The notes below the pieces were generated by a model. That model saw only the letters and a program-made list of their open reading frames with translations, made no database searches and was not told the origin of the DNA. Both the position numbers and the translations under genes were made by a program. A DNA stretch of 64,000 bases from Atrina japonica (Eukaryota; Mollusca; Bivalvia; Pterioida; Pinnidae): the NCBI GenBank assembly GCA_030159075.1, contig BROG01000351.1, forward strand, positions 421,001 through 485,000, in the 5' to 3' direction. Below, one piece after another: positions 13,063 to 24,648 of this stretch. Position 1 is the stretch's first letter, and the number at the start of each line of letters is the position of its first letter.

Positions 13063-15471
13063 GTATCAAATTTAATTATTTCAATATTTTTGTTTCAATG
13101 TTTTAACATTATGGTGTCATAAGCCTTCCCCAATGAAAATATCCCCCTAGGGAGGAAGTCTTCTATATAGAATTCAATCCGCCTTCTCTAGATACCACCT
13201 GTCCGTTATAGGTTTAACTTTTATGTCAACTATTGATAAATTTTTTTTTCAAACCGTGATCTTGGATTCTAAATATATGCAATTCAAAAACAAACAATGC
13301 TACTTGCAAACTGTCCTGTGGGTGATGATATCGGGATTAAATATTTCTTTCAGTAACTTCATATTTTTTTTTTTTTTTGTATCATAAATCCTTTAATTAG
13401 CTGAATTTCCCTTTGATGCTATAATCGGAAACTCCGATAACTTGAATATAATTAGGCTAATTTATATAATATTTTGGCTCCTTTCGAAAATTTTCTATTA
13501 AGAATAGCTTCGCCTAGGAAAATTTTTTTCTATATAAGATTTATTCCGTCATCTCTGTATAGAAAATTTACCCACCTGCCCGTTATAGGTTTGACTTTTA
13601 TGTTGTCCTTTGATAAATCGTTTGTCTTTTTAATCTGTGATCTAGGATTCTAAATACATGCAATTCAGAAAGAAACAGTGCTATTTACACACTGCACTGT
13701 TGGGGTGATATCTAGATTTAATATTTCTTTCAGTAACTGCAATAATTTTTTGTAATATTATTTAATTCCTTTATTATTCCTTTGGTGATATAATCTAAAA
13801 CTCATACAATCAGTATATAACTCGGCTCATTTATAGAATACCAAGTACTAGGTAATTTTCCATTTATACTTAGTGTCACAGAAAATCCCTTATAGGTTAT
13901 TATGTATCTTACCTAGCGATGAATTTAAAAAGACAACAAAATTCATTTTATGAATTTATATATATCCTTTTAGAGAAATACACATTCTCCAGTTGACATT
14001 GAACTCATGAGGTACATGATTACCATGGTGAGAGATATTTTCACGTATTACAACATTCCATCTGATGGAGGTGTGACCGTTCATCAGCTGGCTGACTACT
14101 ATAGAAGGGCGGGTGCAAATAACGAAGTGGCGACAAAATTATCTCGGGACTCGATGATTCTTATCCATGACCGACCAACTGGTTTTCTTACTCAAGCTGG
14201 TAAGAGTTTTGTTTCTATCTAAATCAGTATTTATTTAATATAATCGATATAGATCTTTTAATACCAAAGGATTATTAGTAGGAAAAGCCACAAACAGCGC
14301 ACAAACATAGACCTCAGGGAATTTCAGATGTGTGATCAGGTGCCATGGGGAAAAGGAAATCCCGTATCTAACGGTCACATATATCGCTAGTCCACATTCA
14401 ATCTATATAAAGTAAATAAGGAATCAATACTGGTCACAATCGGCATAGACGATTCGACAACATTTTCAAACAAGTAGCTTAAACTTTAAGTCAGTAATAC
14501 AATGGAATGAGGTTATCATATCGATAAAATGTGCGAAATTGACATGAGACGTCATTTCTTGTGTCCTCGCGACAACAGCTAATCATTTAGTAGTTTGCCT
14601 CCGTATATGAAATGGTCGTACACTGAGTAAGATCTCGGACATCGTATCAAGTAGGAAATGTAACACTGAGTAAGCTGTGGGATGCTGTTTGGATGACAGA
14701 TAAATAGAATAGCACCCTTTAGGGAAATATAAATATAACACAGTGCAGCGTCTGGAAAACTAAAACCATCACGTTTTTATAGAAAAGCTTAGTTGGCAAT
14801 GTGCTTTCCACATTTATTTGTTTGATTGATTTTACACCGCACTTAATAAGTTTTCAGTTATATGGCGTCCAGTTTTTATTGGTGGAAGAGATAATCCAGT
14901 TACATTGTACCCGGGAAGAGACCACCGGCCTTCCGATAGTAAACTGGCAAACTTTCTCACAAAATCATCTTAGGTTCCAGTTTTAATAGTGAAGGAAAGA
15001 ACCCGGTTACGATGTACATGGGAAGAGACCACCCCCTTGAGCAAAGTAAACTGACATTCTCTCAAAATCATCATAACTTTTATCGTGCTTGATACTGTGG
15101 TACCTTTAACTTCAAGTTCGCTTTGATGTATTGCGGTCACATAAGTATGAATTGTGTGTATATGTCAAATGAAACGCGAAGACTGTCTAAATCTGATTAA
15201 TATGGTGGACACTTTGATATTTAGGTACTAAATGATAATACTCATAATTTGGAAGTGTTCTGTAAGCAATATATTTTATTCATTGAAATATACAAAGTGT
15301 GTACTGTTATTGTGGGTTGTAAACAACAACATATTGTACTGGCAAACATATCACTTAATATTAACAATACATTTATATCATTATCATTAAATAAATTTAT
15401 ACGAATAATTATATCTACTTTCAGAGCTTTTGCAAGCAATGGTTATCCTCCGCATAACAGATTTCTTGTAA
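12958..15471 (+). CDS. small secreted EF-hand-like protein (three coding exons)
   Basis: Joined exons 12958-13062, 13974-14199 and 15425-15471 give 126 codons including TAA, i.e. 125 residues. Residues 1 to about 20 are a signal peptide (MENMLRIMVLIVIVATVASF), so the product should be secreted. A dibasic KKRE follows at about residues 26-29. Exon 2 carries helix-loop-helix sequence with loop NIPSDGGVTVHQ, which fits EF-hand spacing (N1, D5, G6, V8, Q12) but lacks several acidic ligands. A second loop, HDRPTGFLTQAE, has G6, L8 and E12; this Glu is completed by the split codon G|AG across intron 2, strong support for the exon 2-3 join. The weak ligand set means calcium binding is uncertain. Intron phases are 0 and 1. 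No specific family or symbol is claimed. A rival annotation might extend or end exon 3 differently. Confidence 0.75.
13133..13790. repeat. diverged tandem duplication inside intron 1
   Basis: Two copies of about 290 bp lie about 376 bp apart. Paired landmarks are GTTATAGGTTTAACTTTTAT near 13204 and GTTATAGGTTTGACTTTTAT near 13580, and ATATTTCTTTCAGTAACT at the 3' end of each. The copies include no exon. Confidence 0.7.
13974..14199 (+). CDS. EF-hand-like gene, second coding exon
   Basis: The acceptor TATATATCCTTTTAG ends at 13973 and the donor G|GTAAGAG is at 14200. The 226-bp exon is open in the frame set by exon 1 and ends in phase 1. It encodes the first degenerate EF-hand and most of the second. 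Confidence 0.8.
14300..14462 (-). repeat. dispersed repeat family B, degenerate inverted copy
   Basis: Blocks GTGATCAGGTGCCATGG and CACAATCGGCATAGACGA are reverse complements of family B landmarks in the right order. It lies in intron 2 of the EF-hand-like gene. Confidence 0.5.
14835..15085 (-). repeat. SINE family C, inverted, internally duplicated copy
   Basis: Blocks TTTTCAGTTATATGGCG, CCGGGAAGAGACCACCGG and AGTAAACTGGCAAAC match family C in inverse orientation. A second, similar CATGGGAAGAGACCACC block follows, so this is two partial copies head to tail. It lies in intron 2. Confidence 0.7.
15425..15471 (+). CDS. EF-hand-like gene, last coding exon
   Basis: The acceptor ATATCTACTTTCAG ends at 15424. 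The exon supplies AG to complete GAG (Glu), then 14 codons ending in ITDFL and TAA at 15469-15471. The encoded helix follows the second EF-hand loop directly. No canonical AATAAA was found close downstream, so the transcript end is open. Confidence 0.7.
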
Positions 15472-16300
15472 ATGGTTGTCGCCCAGAACCATTCCAATTT
15501 GAATTTTAAATGTGTCCATTTTTGTTTTGTGGTGTCGACACGTAACCGAGAAGTATTTCCCACCCGCTTCTTCTACCCATACTTGGTGAACCATGGACGG
15601 ACTCCGCCATCCACATCATTGGCAAAAGATAGCAGCTAAGTAGGTAGCGAGACTCTTTTCTGCTCTAGAGACAACAGCCTAGGGAATTGATGATAAGGTT
15701 GTCGTTAAATCAATTTTCCTAAAGCAAGCTACACGTGCCTTGAACTTTGCACTAGCTCTATTTTTTGTTGGCTTTTTATTTTGCTGTATGTCGAAAATTA
15801 CTACGCACCAAAACCATGTATTGTTATCTTGCATTTAGCCGTTGTTAGATTACCTACAGCAGGGAGTATGAACAAGCCTAAACACCAGCGAACGTGGCAT
15901 AATGCGTCTGCTCTCTGGTGGTACGTGTGAAGCAGATTACATATGCTTACACATCGAAGTGCATTAGCCAATCAAAACCTTTGATTATTCGTTTGAATTT
16001 TGTAAACGAGGCTCGATAAATTGATATTTTGTTCTGTACATTGTATGTAACTATATGTAGTCAATACATTGTGTAGTTAAAACATGCCACCCATATTCGA
16101 AATAACGACAAAAGCCCACTATTTTACAATATCAATCGTTTTAGTGGAAGTAGTCTATGACAAATCATAATTATTGAAAAAAGAAACCGTTGACATAAGA
16201 TTTTCAACCTTTTACAGTGATGATCCTTCAGCGATATATTTAGTTTTATCGCTCTATTATTCATGGAATTTAGGTTTATACAATAACATAGTTCAATATA
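15472..16300. other. 3' flank of the EF-hand-like gene, no further gene seen
   Basis: Part of this should be 3' UTR, but the polyadenylation point could not be placed. No other coding exon was recognised. Confidence 0.4.
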
Positions 16301-16324
16301 AACGTTTTGAGATTACAAATTTGG

Positions 16325-16470
16325 GATACATTTTCATCCCGATACATTTTGATTCAGATCCATTTTGTTCTAGATATATTTTGACCCAGATACATTTTGA
16401 TTTGTTTATATTCAGATCCATTTTAATCCAGATCCAATTTGATCCAGATCTATTTTTATCTATATACATT
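16325..16470. repeat. degenerate GATCCATTTT-type tandem repeat
   Basis: About nine diverged copies of a 12-18-bp motif resembling GATCCAGATACATTTTGA. Confidence 0.7.
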
Positions 16471-17402
16471 GTAGTTAAGATGTAGTATGCACACATATGT
16501 ATTCAACATGGTTACGGTGTTAACGTTTTTATTATGTTTTTTGTTTTTGTTTTCTGGTGATGGTTCACGCTTTTTTTGACATTCGGACGTCATGTCTGAT
16601 GTAATAGATTCGTTTTCGTTCAAGACGATCATTCATACAACAAGGAACTTTTGTAAGTGTTTTTCGTTTTACAAAGGTTGTTTGTAAAAGTATGAATTTA
16701 AACTTGTTATGTATCATATTATTAAATAATTAATTTTGTCATCGTACTTATACTTATAAATATTTAAAGAGTTACAACTGGTTTTTTTATTTTTATTTTA
16801 AGACAACAATTAGTTCAAGATGCTCTGATAATTCGCTGGTTCGAATTTTTAAGGTTTTTGTTAATTTGTTTTTCTATTGTATGTTGACGTCATTTGGTGA
16901 CCTCCAGGAATCTAACGGGCATCATTCACTAATTGTACGTTGACTATTTGCTCAAATAAACTATATCTGTTATGCTTTCATTTACAACTTTATTTTTAAT
17001 TATTAAAATGTATATAATGAAATATATCATATGAAATATTTGATGTTCTTCTTCTTATTTATTACCGACTTTCAAATATAAATACAATTTGACCATGAGC
17101 TAAAATATATCCACAGGAGTATTCCATGTATGAACAATATATGTCGACTTATTGGGAAAAATTGTATATATATTTACCATGGTATATATTGTTCGATTCA
17201 CATACGATGGCGGGACGGAATAACATTATGATTATCATACGGCTGATTTTACTCACTCTTCGGTTATTCCTCACCGGATACTCTCTTGTGCATGTTGACA
17301 AGTAGGAACGATTACTTGAGTTAGTTTAATGTTAATGTTATGCTTTATTATCTAAAATTTCAACTCATCCAGGTCAAGAATGGGCTCAAACGACTCCACC
17401 GC

Positions 17403-17545
17403 GCCAGGTTATATGGGATTACTCCTCCATGGCACCTGATCCCACCTCTTGGTTTCCAGAGGTCCGTGTTTGTCCATTTTTACCGGATTTGTATCTATGT
17501 CCTGGACATCCTATTGATTTATACTTTGGTATCTGAGATTTTTAT
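17403..17545 (+). repeat. dispersed repeat family B, 3' part
   Basis: From TACTCCTCCATGGCACCTGA through CCTGGACATCC to TTTGGTATCTGAGATTTT, nearly identical to the copy at 22345 and therefore comparatively young. The 5' half is absent. Confidence 0.8.
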
Positions 17546-17639
17546 ATTTATACATGTATATATTATATGATACGTATGACGATGTCCTTATTTCACTACC
17601 AATCATCAAAATCATAATCGAGACATTGACAAAATGTAC

Positions 17640-17900
17640 GAAGAATCAAAATGACAATTGTCATTTCAACAAAATTATTTGACAAGTCGGCAAAATATCT
17701 TAAGTTGGATAGTCAGTGGAACAAACGATAAGTCATGATATCTGTCGACAAGTCATTAGAACTATCTGACAAGTCGGTGAATTATTTTACAAGTCGCAAA
17801 CAGAGTTGAGAAGTCAAAATGATTTTCTTATAAGTCTACAAAGATGGCGTGAAAGTTTAAATATCAGTTGACAAGTCAACATAATTATATGACAACTCAT
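17640..17900. repeat. degenerate GACAAGTC-type repeat
   Basis: About nine irregularly spaced GACAAGTC or close variants in 260 bp, separated by 20-30 bases, suggest an old minisatellite. Confidence 0.45.
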
Positions 17901-18344
17901 CGGTACGTCTTACACGGTACAACAACAGTTGATAATACGTCACGTTATGTCCGCCTTCAAGAAATTCTCCTCAGCTATATTCTTAGACAATTAGAAATTT
18001 TGTGACGGTCTATTTCCCCCAGTGTTTCGTCCCACTTCTTTGGAACATTCTTCAACACAGCGCTCAGAGACAACACTATTCACCGACCTTTATATCTTTG
18101 ACCTTACATTACCTATTTCAAAACTATATGATTTGATATAACGGGAAATATGTTATGGTTTTATTTGTCCTTATCAAGATCACAATCCTTGATAACTGTT
18201 AAACGAAAGAGCAATCGGATCTGGAGTGGATGTTATGAGTTCCGGTCTCAGATGTTTAAGTCAGCGAGAGACTGTTCCTTCGTCAATCACTTAATACAGA
18301 AGTTAAAATAATGATTTTAATGGTGCATTATATATTTTTGGTTT

Positions 18345-18612
18345 TGTTCGATTGTTGTTTTATATTCTACCATTAATTTTTCACAAATATGGAGATATCA
18401 CCAGTTTTAGATGAAGTTCTACAAATTTTGCTCTGTGCTATAGAATGGCGCTAATGCATTGTGGGTTCTGTCTCATGTCACGCCTTCCATAACACGGAAC
18501 CTCGGTTTCCGGTCTAACCAGAAAGACTTAAAGTCTGTGGAATGACCCAGTAACGGGACCTGAACCGGGGGCCTTTGGCTTGCGAGTCGAACACTCTACG
18601 ACCAGACCACCA
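18345..18612 (-). repeat. tRNA-derived SINE family A, diverged inverted copy
   Basis: The complement of the tRNA-like head (GCGAGTCGAACACTCTACGA) lies at the right end, after AACACGGAACCTCGGTTTCC, an ATATGGAGATATCACC block and a TTGTTTT-rich tail at the left. Confidence 0.65.
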
Positions 18613-18996
18613 CCACAACAAGTTGCATTAAAGAAATGTGACAGGGTACAAAACATTTTATCTCTCCTATGCAGAAGAGTTATTGCTATCACTGTTTCGG
18701 CGTCGTCCTTTTTATGTGTTAAGCTTTTTGTTTCAGTCCATTGTGGGCAAAGTACTGCAGCTAGAGCCATAAAACTTCACATGGACATTGTCAAGGGTCA
18801 TTACTGAACAATGCAGGGGGACGCTGGTTGCCATGGCCTAATTTTGACCCAAAATAGAATAGGCATAAAACATGCGCCGCGAGCTATATGGTCTGCCTTC
18901 GCAACCAACTATTTTTCAATAATATCATCATAAATTACCAAGACATTTATTTATACAAAATACCTTTTACTATTTTACAAAAGGATAACCCTTACC

Positions 18997-19340
18997 TTAA
19001 AGGGGTATTAGCTGTGTTTTTTTCAATTATTTTTCTCATTTTAACTACTTTGATTGATTAACAATAACGACAAAAAAGATATACACGGGTATGCAAGTTC
19101 CTAAATTCTTACATATTTTGTGAAAATTGCTTGAGAAACACAGATTTGGCATTTTTTCAATTGCCATTGATTAACTCTACCTTCCTTGTACATGGATACC
19201 ACTGGACCTGACCTCATTTTGACAACATATAAGATATTTGTGTCTCTGTATAGCTCTTATTTGTTATTGCACATCAAGCAGTAAAAGTCGACAAATTCGA
19301 AATATATTTTTGGTAAACATAGCTAGTGTCCCTTTAATTC
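18997..19340. mobile_element. MITE-like element family E, copy with both ends
   Basis: The ends are AAAGGGGTATTAGCTGTGT at the left and the inverse-related AACATAGCTAGTGTCCCTTT at the right. Internally it carries CATATTTTGTGAAAATTGCT and a partly inverted counterpart. Three more members lie at 20520, 47147 and 49020. No transposase is present, so it is non-autonomous. Confidence 0.7.
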
Positions 19341-20154
19341 TCGAAGTATATCATAAATACCTTTGTAATACGGCATGTACTGACACGAGTATCATTATGT
19401 TTCACCCATTACGCACGTGTTGCACATTTTCATACGTGCTCATTTTCTGTAATCACAGCATATATTATATTGAAAATCATAGTTATATACTGACTTTAAC
19501 TAGTCAATTGACCTTTTTCTTACTTCCAGTTTTTACAAAACTAGTAATTTCGAATACTCAGACTCGCGATAGAAACCTGTAATCATCGTTAGGGATAGAA
19601 TGTGGTTTCCGTAAATTTACACCATGTCCCATTTTAGTTCTGTAACTGTTCAATTACTCCTACACACAAAATAAATTGTCAATTTTGATATTGTATCTTT
19701 GTTTTAAAATGACATAAAATAATTTTTACATATCAGTTCAGTTGCCTTGCCAGTGCAGTAATATTTAAGTACTGAACTGAATTTTTTTTTCGGTGTATTT
19801 CTCATACACATATAAATAAGAAATTGTGTAAACGTGATGACAATTAATTTCTTGATTACAAAACTATAAATATCCCTTCCACTAGTTGATTAAACCACTG
19901 ATAAACTGTAATGAATACAAACAATAATGCCTAGTTCGCATTATCATTAGCCTAAAGAGGTCCGCATAAATAAATTTATAATAATTGGTAGCTGTCAAGC
20001 GTTGACCTGGGTAATAGGTCGATAAATACAATATTATGCCACAATGACATGACATGCATTGACAGTACTAGTATGCATTGAATCAGTGAGTATGGCGCGT
20101 GTTAATAGTCCTTATATACTGTGATAGTTTTGTTACGTCTTATTCTAAGAAATG

Positions 20155-20421
20155 TTTCTTTGTTTGTTTATTGTTGTTTAACGTCCCACTCAAGAATATT
20201 TCACTCATATGGAGACGTCACCAAATGCCGATGAAAGGCTTCAAATTTTGGCATTGGCGGTGAGGGTTATTTAACGTGCCGACACCTACTGTGACACGGG
20301 ACCTCCAGTTTTTACTGTCTCAGTTGAAAGACAGGAAACCAACCTGCCGCCGGTGGGACTCGAACTCACGACCTCACGATCCAGAGTCGAGCACGCTACC
20401 GACTGTGCCAGGTCGGCTCTT
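20155..20421 (-). mobile_element. tRNA-derived SINE family A with target-site duplication
   Basis: A 12-bp direct repeat TTCTAAGAAATG flanks it (20143-20154 and 20422-20433). In minus orientation it reads: tRNA-like head with GGTAGCGTGCTCGACTCTGG-like A-box region and a GAGTTCGAGTCC B box, body with GTGTCACAGTAGGTGTCGGC, tail ACAACAATAAACAAACA. The intact duplication indicates a fairly recent insertion. Confidence 0.9.
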
Positions 20422-20519
20422 TTCTAAGAAATGAAGTGAAATAAACACCATTTTAAAAATAATAATGAAACATTGATAAACATATGAAAATACATAATGG
20501 ATGCAAATCGTCAAATTGT

Positions 20520-20790
20520 TGAAAGGGCATTAGATGTGTTTAAAAAACAAAATTCCCCCTTTTCTGCTATTTAAATTGATATACACAGGCAGAGGATTTC
20601 TTAAAATTCTATACATTTTGTGAAAATCGCTTCAGAAACTCGGGTTTAGCAGCTTTTCACTTGCAATTGATATTCTTAACCTTACTATTTGTAATGAATA
20701 CCACACTTGACCTGACCTTATTTTCACAAAATTATAGCAATATAATATTTTGAATGCCTGCATGCATGCATGCCTTTAATAAGATGTCGA
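20520..20790. mobile_element. MITE-like family E, copy with one clear end
   Basis: The left end AAAGGGCATTAGATGTGT is followed by CATTTTGTGAAAATCGCTTC, CTTGCAATTGATATTC and GAATACCACACTTGACCTGA. The right terminus is lost near a GCATGCATGCATGC run. Confidence 0.6.
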
Positions 20791-21156
20791 TGTCAGAGTT
20801 GATAAACCTATGAAAATACATTATCGATGCAAATTGTCATACGTTTATAAATCCTTATAATAACCCATCTAAAAGTCAATATTCGATAAAATTACAAAAC
20901 AATTAACCATATATCCCATCAGTCTGACTTAGCCATGCCTGTATGTTATATTGCACATGCGCCATAAAATCTAGAGCAGTTGCGATTGATCAAAATTATT
21001 AATTCATTACTAAATGGATTTGAAATATTCATATTATCATTACTTACATGATTACTTTAATACAATTGGGTAATTTTGTGCTGTGCATAATACCGGAAAT
21101 ACTATTATCATAGTGCCCTGATTATAACCAAGGTACCATCGTGTAAATCATAGCAC

Positions 21157-22352
21157 ATGCTAAAAGAAGTATTACGCTCATTTAATATACCTACAACGGA
21201 TACCGATTTCGAGCTACCACATTTATACTGGATACCTAAACTTCATAAAATCCCATATAAGCAAAGATACATAGCAGGATCCAGCAAATGTTCTACCAAA
21301 CCTTTATCTTTACTCCTTACCAAGATATTGACAGCCATTAAGGAGAAACTTCAACAATACTGTACAGTTGCTTATTCCAGAAGCGGTGTAAATCAGATGT
21401 GGATACTAAATAATTCTAAACAGCTTTTAGAAAATTTGAAGGCACACAATTTTTCTCGAATTCACAGTATCAAAACTTATGACTTCTCTACTCTTTACAC
21501 TACTATTCCACATAAAAAATTAAAAGAAAGACTTTTCAGCATCATAGACAACTGCTTTTTCACTAAAGGTGGTACCCGAAAATTTAAATATCTAGTGATT
21601 GGCTATCAGGATACTTATTTCGTCAGACACCACTCTGATTCTACACATAAATATACTGAAGTTGATATAAAAAACATGCTGGAATTTCTAATAGACAATA
21701 TATTTGTAATGTTCGGAGACGTGGTCTTTCAACAAACTATCGGCATTCCTATGGGAACCAATTGTGCTCCTTTATTGGCCGACCTGTTCCTTTATTCATA
21801 CGAAGCAGACTTCATTCAGAAACTGCTGAATCAAAAGAAGAAAAAGTTAGCAGTGTCCTTTAATTTGACATGTAGATATATCGACGACGTTTTGTCAATT
21901 AAAATGACAATTTTCATACATATGTCAATGCGATATATCCCAGCGAACTAGAAATTAAAGATTCAACAGAATCAAGCACACAGCCTTCATACTTAGACAT
22001 TTTACTTAAAATAAACACAGACGGGAAATTAGCAACTAAGCTATACGATAAACGCGACGATTTCGGCTTTCCAATCGTAAATTTTCCACATTTAAGTAGT
22101 AATATCCCTCAGTCACCCGCATATGGAGTTTATATTTCACAAATGATCCGATATGCCAGGGCGTGCACAACATGTGAAGATTTCATATACAGAGGTAAAC
22201 TACTCACTGACAAATTATTGACACAGGGATATCGAAAACCGCGTTTAATGTCAACGTTCCGCAAATTTTATGGTCGGTATAATAGTGTTGTTTGCGAGTA
22301 CTCTGTTTCACTAAGTGAAATGTTGAGTTGCCTTTTCGTTGGCGGTTGTTGA
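21157..22352 (+). mobile_element. broken Penelope-like retroelement, reverse transcriptase region
   Basis: The frame from 21157 to 21951 encodes a reverse transcriptase core: WIPKLHK near residue 26, motif A region YDFSTLYTT, motif B region GIPMGTNCAPLLADLFL and catalytic RYIDD near residue 246. Just after RYIDDVLSIK the frame is lost by an apparent one-base deletion; matching sequence continues in another frame from about 21905 to 22330, including DKRDDFGFP, SPAYGVYISQ and RYARAC. Upstream of 21157 the frame meets a stop and no N-terminal region is recognisable, so the element is 5'-truncated, which is usual for these elements. I see no GIY-YIG endonuclease motif. Assignment to Penelope-like elements rests on the motif B and YIDD form; the clade is not resolved. 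Confidence 0.8.
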
Positions 22353-22580
22353 GACGTCTGTACCAAATGTGACGAGGATACACTCCTCACTTGTTTCGTT
22401 GGACTTGACTGTGGACTCACGGCGGGTGTGACCGGTCGACAGGGGATGCTTACTCCTCCATGGCACCTGATCCCACCTCTTGGTTTCCAGAGGTCCGTGT
22501 TTGTCCATTTTTACCGGATTTGTATCTGTGTCCTGGACATTCTATTGATTTGTACTTTGGTATCTGAAATTTTTATATTC
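22345..22580 (+). repeat. dispersed repeat family B, near-full copy
   Basis: Runs from TTGAGACGTCTGTACCAAAT to TTTGGTATCTGAAATTTTTA and can serve as reference copy for the family. It starts within or right after the 3' end of the Penelope-like element. Confidence 0.85.
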
Positions 22581-23044
22581 ATATTATTGAATTATGTAAT
22601 GCAATCTAACACGACTGGTCATGCAATTCTGAATTTATTAATTGTTCAATAAATTAATATGGCTCTCGCCTAAAGGCTTGTGTCATTTGTATCACTGAAT
22701 TGGTGTAATAACTTTAATATGAACATGCATGTAAAATTCCCTTTTTGTCTATCAAATATTGATCATCATCTCTCAGGGTTATACTGACAAACAGATTGAC
22801 GAATATTCAGCGACATGGAATGAATATATCATTTCATTGCTTATCCAATAATATAACTAAAACATATTTTATTGCTTGATATTATAGAAAAGATTAGGAC
22901 AAATTTATTATTACCTGGATCGCACCCACCTAAAGGTTATTATTTGCTTATCCAACAGAGGAAAACGACCTTCACCTATTGCACTATATAAACGCCATTG
23001 CTTTGCTTGTATCTTGATCATGATTTGAGGGTATGACCGCCACC

Positions 23045-23135
23045 GATTAACCCTTAGATATCTGAACAGAATACTCTTTTCCATTGTTAAGACCAGTCTA
23101 TTGCGGTCTGTAGAGGTGAAAGGATTAATGAGACA
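23045..23135. repeat. short palindromic element, first copy
   Basis: ATTAACCCTTAGATATCTG at the left and GTAGAGGTGAAAGGATTA at the right are inverse-related. A second copy lies at 39320-39410 with the ends TAACCCTTTCATCC and GGTTGAAAGGATTA. Confidence 0.45.
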
Positions 23136-23274
23136 CACGTAACAGAAGCCATAATTGTCATTCTATCTTTGTACCAATGTGAATAGTTGTGGGCTACGAT
23201 TTATTTACATATTACATCCATGTCGTAGAACAGGTTGATAAAAGAGGCAGCTACATACAGTCCATTCTGTTCGT

Positions 23275-23405
23275 ATCCGGTGGTCTTTTCTCGGTTACAA
23301 TTGTAACCAGATTCTCTCCTCCTCCATTAAAAACTGGTCGCCACCATGTGACTGAGAATTTGCTGAGTTGAGAATTTTTTGAGTGTGGTGTTTCACACTT
23401 ATAAA
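23275..23405 (+). repeat. SINE family C, 3' part
   Basis: TGTAACCAGATTCTCTCCTC, AAAAACTGGTCGCCACC and ATTTTTTGAGTGTGGTGTT match the body and tail of the copy at 38654. Confidence 0.65.
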
Positions 23406-23587
23406 ACGAACAAACTTGTCGGATATCGTAAATCTTTGCCGACTCAAGAATCCGATATTGTTTATTTTTGTTGAGCTGCTTTTTATGACTCTCCAAGATT
23501 TTTTTCACTTATATAAATATGTGTCCAAATATCGATATGCGTATGGATCTATTCCCATGCATTGGGGAGTCTGTCATATGATGTGGT

Positions 23588-23770
23588 TGTTTGTTTATTG
23601 TTGTTTAACGTCTCACTCAAGAATATTTCACTCATATGGAGGCGTCACCAAACCCCGGTGAAGGGCTTCATATTTTAGCTTATGCTCGGCACTTACGGAC
23701 ATTGAGCAGTAAGGGTTCTTTAATGTGCCGACACCTACTGTGACACGGGATCTCATTTTTATTGTCTCAT
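23588..23770 (-). repeat. tRNA-derived SINE family A, truncated inverted copy
   Basis: Tail TGTTTATTGTTGTTTAACGT at the left, then ATATGGAGGCGTCACCAAA and CCGACACCTACTGTGACACG. The tRNA-like head is missing. Confidence 0.8.
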
Positions 23771-24648
23771 ACGCATGCATATTATCAACAATAAACTTTG
23801 GTTGTTTTCGCTGTATTTTCTTCCATCTCAGTGGGATATTCTAACCATGACTTGTTGACAATCATGCTAATGTTTAAAAATACGTTTTTTTTATAGTTTC
23901 AAAAATGTCAACACCAATAAGAAAGATATATGTGCTTTTAATCGCTCGAAACAAATGGAATACTTAACTACAAATGAATAATAAACATAATCTTATAAGG
24001 ACAATAATCAACAAATAAATTAGCAACAATCAACATGTTCTCATTTCATATAAAGTTTAAGATGCAATACATAGCTCTCAAGTGTTTGGCACTATATATA
24101 TTGCCAAAGAATTTGATTATTTTTTTAAAGATTAAATTGCTGATTAAATATCCAAACGATGTGATAGTTAACTATCATGTACAAAATAATGAAAAATCCT
24201 AAGCTCTCGTATTATCGGTAAGTTTGTCAATAATTGTTTTAGTAAATTTACAAGAAATTGTTTCATACGCAATGCGTTAGGATGTTTTAGCGATAATATG
24301 ATTTGAAGACGTTACTTTTAATGTAGAAGTTGTCATTTTAATCCAAGTTATGACATCGGAATGCCATGATATTTTTTTAAAATATACTAACGAAAAATAC
24401 ATGCATTTTAAACACAAAGGGCGCTTACCATTCACAACGGATAGGCCAGTAGTGACCAAGTTTTGTCAATGGTCCAGAAATCAATCCAAAACGTGACTGA
24501 AAAATTGCAACATATTTCCATCATAAACAAAAAATTCATTTTTGTTCTGAAAATTCATTATTTTTATATTTCTGATCAGTTCTAGAGTCGTAATTGCAAA
24601 ACGTTGTCTTTAAAAAAATCACAGTCGTAAATTAAGTTGTTTTTGCAG

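Noticed and set aside
19238..19582. A 114-codon frame on the + strand
   Set aside because: Its first third lies inside a family E MITE and the rest has no splice context or recognisable protein.
22911..23138. A 75-codon minus-strand frame
   Set aside because: It spans a short palindromic repeat that recurs at 39320, and no exon boundaries fit.
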